NCBI GenBank assembly: GCA_018333845.1
Contig: JAGXSK010000233.1
Span: 1 to 10,050 of the forward strand
Direction: 5' to 3'
Length of the DNA: 10,050 nt
Source of the DNA: Clostridia bacterium
GTDB lineage: Bacteria; Bacillota; DSM-16504; Desulfitibacterales; Desulfitibacteraceae
Below are positions 7,249 to 10,050 of this stretch, one piece after another. The translations under genes and the position numbers were made by a program. The stretch's first letter is position 1. Each line of letters starts with the position of its first letter. The notes under the pieces are model-generated. The model did no database searches, was not told the origin of the DNA, and saw only the letters and a program-made list of their open reading frames with translations.

Positions 7249-8262
7249 TTAGGATAATCCAACCATGGAGGCTATCAAGGCCATTCTCACTGGTATACTA
7301 AAGGAAACTTGCTTGAAATACAATTCATGTTCTGTATCATCAATATTAATGTCAAATTCACCTTCAAATCTTGGCAGAGAATGCATAATCCCAACAGTTT
7401 TCCCTGTTTTCTTTTGAATTTCTTGTAAAGTTTCAAGAGCAATATAGTAATTTGCAGCCCTTTCCATGAAAACACCCCTGTCTCCCTGTCCCTTTGGCAC
7501 ACTACACCCTGGCAGATATACAAGATCAGCTTCAGCGATTAATTCTTTTTGCTGTTCAGCATTACAGTCATAATGTACAGTAACCTTAGCACCTGTTTCT
7601 TTAATTTTTTCCATTACTAGATCAGGAGTTCTTAACTCAGAAGGTCCAGAATAAATAATTTCTCCACCCATTCTAGCTAAGCCCAGAGCAAAGGAGTGGC
7701 CGCTTCTAGCCCTTGATAAGTCTGGGGAAGTAACTAGTATTTTTACTCCTTCAAGCCTACCTAATGCTCTGTAAGCTGTATATACATCTAAAAGCCCCTG
7801 GGTTGGGTGAGTAATGTTTCCGTAGCCGCAGCTAATTACTGGCACTTCAGCAACTGGTAAGTCCGCAAACACCCTTTTATCGTCTGAGTGCCTAATTGCT
7901 ATGATATTAGCATATTGAGAAACAACTTTTAAAGTATCCCTAAACGATTCATCTTTAGCAGCCGCTGAGTTATTTAATGGATCAGACTCACTAATAACTG
8001 AGCCGCCCAACCTTAGCATGGCAGTCTCTGTACTAAAACGTGTTCTTGTACTAGGCTGAAAAAACATTGTACATAATATTTTACCAGGCAACAAGTTGAT
8101 TCCTGTTCTCCAATAAGGTTCCAAAGCTTCTGCCGCTTTAAAAAGGCTATAGAGTTGTTCTCTGCTTAAATCTGTTAAGAAATTTAAATTTTTCCCCTTT
8201 AGTCCAGTACCCTCCAAATAATTATCTAGCCTTTGAGGTTTAAATTCCTTTTGCAAACCCAT
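7249..8262 (-). CDS. Aspartate/ornithine carbamoyltransferase-fold enzyme, putative catabolic (oxamate-type) carbamoyltransferase
   Basis: A 337-residue member of the ATCase/OTCase superfamily. The carbamoyl-phosphate motif FQPSTRTRF (68-76), the loop lysine K103 after NNSAAA, R124 in IAIRHSDD, HPTQ (152-155) and HSLPR (294-298) are all present, and the end YFKQVSFSIPVRMALI (315-330) matches the ATCase C-terminal helix. R186 in DLSRARSGHS aligns with ATCase R167, which holds the alpha-carboxylate. The ATCase segment with R229 and Q231, which contacts the aspartate side, is replaced by PGCSVPKGQGDR, and there is no ornithine-type SMG loop. So the second substrate is neither aspartate nor clearly ornithine. 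Placement between allE and carbamate kinase suggests it phosphorolyses oxalurate to oxamate and carbamoyl phosphate (inference). YgeW-type or other orphan carbamoyltransferases are alternatives. The start ATG has AAAGGTGG 7 nt upstream; the gap to carbamate kinase is 13 nt. Confidence 0.87.
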   Translation of the reverse strand: MGLQKEFKPQRLDNYLEGTGLKGKNLNFLTDLSREQLYSLFKAAEALEPYWRTGINLLPGKILCTMFFQPSTRTRFSTETAMLRLGGSVISESDPLNNSAAAKDESFRDTLKVVSQYANIIAIRHSDDKRVFADLPVAEVPVISCGYGNITHPTQGLLDVYTAYRALGRLEGVKILVTSPDLSRARSGHSFALGLARMGGEIIYSGPSELRTPDLVMEKIKETGAKVTVHYDCNAEQQKELIAEADLVYLPGCSVPKGQGDRGVFMERAANYYIALETLQEIQKKTGKTVGIMHSLPRFEGEFDINIDDTEHELYFKQVSFSIPVRMALIASMVGLS

Positions 8263-8302
8263 AAATATTCCACCTTTCTAAATTCTTTATTTTATTTTGT
8301 TT

Positions 8303-8465
8303 TAGCACTACAGCAAAAGGTTACTCGTTTCGTTACATTCCTACGCCATTGGGACAACGCCATAGGGACGGTTCCATCGTCTTCCCTTCGGACCTTCGTT
8401 GCACTACGGTGACGCTCGAACCGTCCCCATGGCTCCGCTAATTGCTAAATTCCGCTGTAGTATTA
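8303..8465. repeat. Large imperfect palindromic element (REP/MITE-like) between allE and the carbamoyltransferase gene
   Basis: The outer arms TAGCACTACAGC (8303-8314 region) and GCTGTAGTATTA (8454-8465) are inverted with 10 of 12 matches. Inside, GCCATAGGGACGGTTC (8359-8374) and GAACCGTCCCCATGGC (8418-8433) form a 16-bp stem, fully paired on the minus-strand RNA if one G-U is allowed. A 13-bp direct repeat (ACGCCATTGGGAC / ACGCCATAGGGAC) lies on the left side. The element is clearly richer in G+C than its AT-rich flanks and has no open reading frame. It fills most of the 221-base gap. It may be a non-autonomous mobile element, or a processing or termination hairpin between two genes of one unit. 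Confidence 0.65.
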
Positions 8466-8483
8466 GTTATAGTTCCAATGAAC

Positions 8484-9251
8484 CTATAGTTCCGAATCAC
8501 GATTAAAGTCTTTGGAGTAAATGTAAGTTAGTCTTTCACGGCCAGTGGCATAGACTCCCTGTTGGGTAAAGGGGCCAAACCATATATAATCTTCTTTTTT
8601 AACCTGAACCCAGTCTTCGCCTAGAAGATACATCCCTTGCCCGGAAGTAAGGTAGGCTCCATGTTCCTGTACATGGGTTTCTACAAAGGGATGGGAACCG
8701 TCAGGCTCAAAACTTAAAATATGCATATTAAAATCGAAACCTAAATCAGTTGGCAACAAATCCTTAATAAATACATTTGCCATATCCTCATAAATTCTCT
8801 CTTGAATATTGTTGGCATTGCCACAAACTGTTCTTGCTTCATAACCTTCTATTGGTACATAACGTTGTTTATACAGCAACACCCTCATTGTCCCTTTGGA
8901 CTGATTTTTTATGGCCATTCCCTGTTCAGGGGGAGCATAAACATATCCCCCCTGCTTAAGAATGAATTCTTCTTCACCAACTGATACTGTCAATTCACCT
9001 TCCCCATCCAGGAAGTAAACAAAGGTTTCTATCCCATTTCCGCCAAATTTTCTTGTTGTTTTAGCTCCGGGGCTTGCCTTGGCAATATACTGTACAAAGC
9101 TGGCACCTAATTTAGGAGATGCTAAAATTGTTATGCTGAAACCTTCAAAACCAGGAACAACATTAATCACCCTCCCTTCAGGCGGAATAACAGCGTATAC
9201 CCCATGTTTTATTACAGCTCTAGTAGTCAAAAAGTCCTTTGGGTAACCCAT
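8484..9251 (-). CDS. allE: (S)-ureidoglycine aminohydrolase (bicupin)
   Basis: A 255-residue two-cupin protein closely resembling E. coli AllE (YlbA) along its length, including the shared stretches RAVIKHG, VVPGFEGF, PKLGASFV, GGNGIETFVY, YVPIEGY, NMHILSFEP and YIYSKDFNRD. The manganese ligands of the C-terminal cupin, known from the plant enzyme, are visible as E191, H193 and H197 in ETHVQEHGAYL, with Q230 or Q231 as the fourth; K247 matches the catalytic-site lysine of YSKD. The enzyme converts ureidoglycine, made by AllC, to (S)-ureidoglycolate and ammonia. That keeps the C2 carbon at the hydroxy level for later oxidation to oxalurate. The ATG at 9251 is preceded by a purine-rich GGGGGAGAGG site about 6 nt upstream. 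It is followed by a large palindrome and then by the carbamoyltransferase and carbamate kinase genes on the same strand. Confidence 0.93.
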   Translation of the reverse strand: MGYPKDFLTTRAVIKHGVYAVIPPEGRVINVVPGFEGFSITILASPKLGASFVQYIAKASPGAKTTRKFGGNGIETFVYFLDGEGELTVSVGEEEFILKQGGYVYAPPEQGMAIKNQSKGTMRVLLYKQRYVPIEGYEARTVCGNANNIQERIYEDMANVFIKDLLPTDLGFDFNMHILSFEPDGSHPFVETHVQEHGAYLTSGQGMYLLGEDWVQVKKEDYIWFGPFTQQGVYATGRERLTYIYSKDFNRDSEL

Positions 9252-9316
9252 TGTTAACCTCTCCCCCTCATTATTAAACTTTTGGATTTTTTCACCATCT
9301 AGTTAAGTATTTATTG

Positions 9317-9571
9317 TTAATTTACATTCTCCGTTAGAAATACTTCGCCTTTATCCAACCTTTCTAAAGCTTCCTGCTGTTTTTTTGCATATATAGCTAA
9401 AAATTTGATATTAAAGCAAAAAACATCCCCACTAACTGTCCTGTTAGCAGGGATATAAAGCGGAGGAGTAAAAACTGGGACAACTCCTAGCCAATACCGA
9501 CAAAATTCTTTAATTATAGGCAATAGATAACAGGTAAAACATAAAAAGCATAACCTTGCCGCTGTTGTCAC
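9317..9571 (-). CDS. Doubtful 84-codon ORF, probably not a real gene
   Basis: The frame would encode an 84-residue cysteine-containing protein (C8, C11, C14, C24, C52) whose C-terminal third, with AKKQQEALERLDKGEVFL, looks protein-like. Against it: its GTG start lies inside the loop of the terminator that follows the DapA-like gene, no Shine-Dalgarno sequence precedes it, no internal ATG exists, and it overlaps a hairpin plus U-run that looks like a transcription attenuator. It may be a chance frame over an RNA leader, or the degraded tail of an old gene. I recognise no family. Confidence 0.2.
   Translation of the reverse strand: MTTAARLCFLCFTCYLLPIIKEFCRYWLGVVPVFTPPLYIPANRTVSGDVFCFNIKFLAIYAKKQQEALERLDKGEVFLTENVN
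9418..9488 (-). promoter_or_regulatory. Candidate attenuator / riboswitch-like leader of allE
   Basis: Read on the minus strand, a first hairpin has the stem AGGAGT / ACTCCT and a 13-nt loop starting UGUCC. About 10 nt later, ATCCCTGCTAAC and GTTAGTGGGGAT form a 12-bp stem (two G-U pairs) with loop AGGACA, followed by G and TTTTTT, which is an intrinsic terminator shape. The loops UGUCC and GGACA are perfectly complementary over 5 bases, so the hairpins could kiss. It lies about 170 nt upstream of the allE start and downstream of the candidate promoter. Conditional read-through into allE is the simplest reading. The ligand is unknown. Confidence 0.5.
9513..9541 (-). promoter_or_regulatory. 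Candidate promoter for the allE unit
   Basis: On the minus strand a perfect TATAAT (complement of 9513-9518) lies 17 nt after TGTTTT, a poor -35. It sits just past the terminator of the DapA-like gene and ahead of the attenuator-like hairpins, which is where a promoter for allE is needed. A weak -35 would fit dependence on an activator such as PucR. Confidence 0.4.
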
Positions 9572-9590
9572 TGGGGCAGGGTTATGCTTT
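9543..9590 (-). terminator. Intrinsic terminator of the DapA-like gene
   Basis: On the minus strand AAAGCATAACCCTGCC and GGCAAGGTTATGCTTT form a 16-position stem with one mismatch, followed by further T residues (CTTTTTATG). It begins 22 nt past the stop codon of the partial gene at the right edge and should separate that gene from allE. Confidence 0.8.
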
Positions 9591-9612
9591 AAGTTTAGAT
9601 TGGTAAAACAAA

Positions 9613-10050
9613 TTAGACTACTGCCTTCAGCTTATCTCCCAGCCTTTGATCCAAAATCTTGTGAATTCTTGCTTTTACCATGGAATAATTATACTGGTCT
9701 GCAGGAGATAGGGGCTGCTTGGGTCTACCCATGTTAAATCCCCGCACATCAAGGGCAGCTTTAAACCCTATGGGAAAGGGCAGGGCAAACATTGCCCTTA
9801 TCAGGTTAAGAACGGAAAACTGCAGTTGCTGGGCAAGGTCATGGTCCCTTTGCTTCCAGGCTTCATAGATGCCTGACATGATTTCGGGGACTATGCCAAC
9901 AGTAGCAGACATGGTTCCCTTTGCTCCAGCCATTAATCCTGCAAGAAACATTTCTTCCCGCCCTATTAGGATATTAAGGTCTTCTCCTGCAATTTTTATT
10001 TTATCCATGAAGTGCATTAAATCAACCATGCTGCCGCTGCTGTCTTTCAT
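9613..10050 (-). CDS. DapA/NanA-family (class I aldolase) protein, C-terminal part only
   Basis: The last 145 codons of a dihydrodipicolinate synthase / N-acetylneuraminate lyase family protein; the N-terminal half lies beyond the right edge, so the ATG at the edge is internal. The visible part begins with MKDSSGS, which matches the family motif G-(I/V/M)-K-(D/E)-(S/A)-(S/T)-G holding the Schiff-base lysine (here second visible residue). It continues with the typical helical C-terminal region (GREEMFLAGLMAGAKGTMSA, then FKAALDVRGF and a proline-rich KQPLSPAD). Family members split or join pyruvate or other 2-oxo acids with aldehydes. The substrate cannot be told from this half. It is upstream of allE on the same strand but separated by a terminator, so it may or may not belong to the ureide pathway. 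Confidence 0.85.
   Translation of the reverse strand: MKDSSGSMVDLMHFMDKIKIAGEDLNILIGREEMFLAGLMAGAKGTMSATVGIVPEIMSGIYEAWKQRDHDLAQQLQFSVLNLIRAMFALPFPIGFKAALDVRGFNMGRPKQPLSPADQYNYSMVKARIHKILDQRLGDKLKAVV

Noticed and set aside
7287..7523. 78-codon frame inside the carbamoyltransferase gene
   Set aside because: Out-of-frame shadow of a well-conserved gene on the same strand, with no support of its own.
6258..8262. Arginine deiminase pathway (arcB-arcC)
   Set aside because: The carbamoyltransferase lacks ornithine-type motifs, no arcA or arginine/ornithine antiporter is present, and allE and allC flank the pair.
1..10050. CRISPR array, tRNA or rRNA genes, insertion sequences with transposase
   Set aside because: No regularly spaced repeats, no cloverleaf or rRNA-like stretches, and no transposase frame was seen on either strand.

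Overview
The window looks like chromosomal DNA of a low-G+C Firmicute, most likely a Clostridia-type anaerobe. The DNA is AT-rich, ribosome binding sites are strong AGGAGG types, U-tailed intrinsic terminators are common, and the regulator is a PucR/CdaR-family protein. I cannot name the species. Seven complete genes and one gene cut by the right edge are supported.

Layout from left to right. Positions 1-145 hold two terminator hairpins, one for a gene left of the window and one for the first operon. A minus-strand operon at 146-2436 encodes an M20-family amidohydrolase (allantoate amidohydrolase type, allC) followed by a ketol-acid-reductoisomerase-like oxidoreductase that has lost several catalytic residues of that family. 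A 555-base gap separates it from a divergent plus-strand DAACS-family carboxylate symporter (2992-4239). A hairpin usable in both directions separates the symporter from a convergent pucR-type regulator (4385-6049, minus). Next come, on the minus strand and in transcription order, allE (ureidoglycine aminohydrolase, 9251-8484), an aspartate-carbamoyltransferase-fold enzyme (8262-7249) and carbamate kinase (7235-6258), closed by a terminator. At the right edge is the C-terminal part of a DapA/NanA-family aldolase-like protein with its own terminator.

Taken together this is a purine-ureide (allantoate) utilisation locus. The proposed flow is: carboxylate import; allantoate to ureidoglycine (AllC); ureidoglycine to ureidoglycolate (AllE); ureidoglycolate to oxalurate by a dehydrogenase; oxalurate plus phosphate to oxamate plus carbamoyl phosphate (carbamoyltransferase running catabolically); carbamoyl phosphate plus ADP to ATP, ammonia and CO2 (carbamate kinase). 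The parts that look unusual are an ATCase-fold protein where E. coli uses the FdrA-type oxamate carbamoyltransferase, and no AllD-type ureidoglycolate dehydrogenase in view but a degenerate KARI-like dehydrogenase beside allC. AllB, transaminases and other pathway genes could lie outside the window.

Regulatory and repeat features include a candidate attenuator in the allE leader (two hairpins with complementary loops, the second followed by a U6 run), a large imperfect palindrome of about 160 bp between allE and the carbamoyltransferase gene, and repeated AATCAATT-type decamers upstream of pucR and allC.
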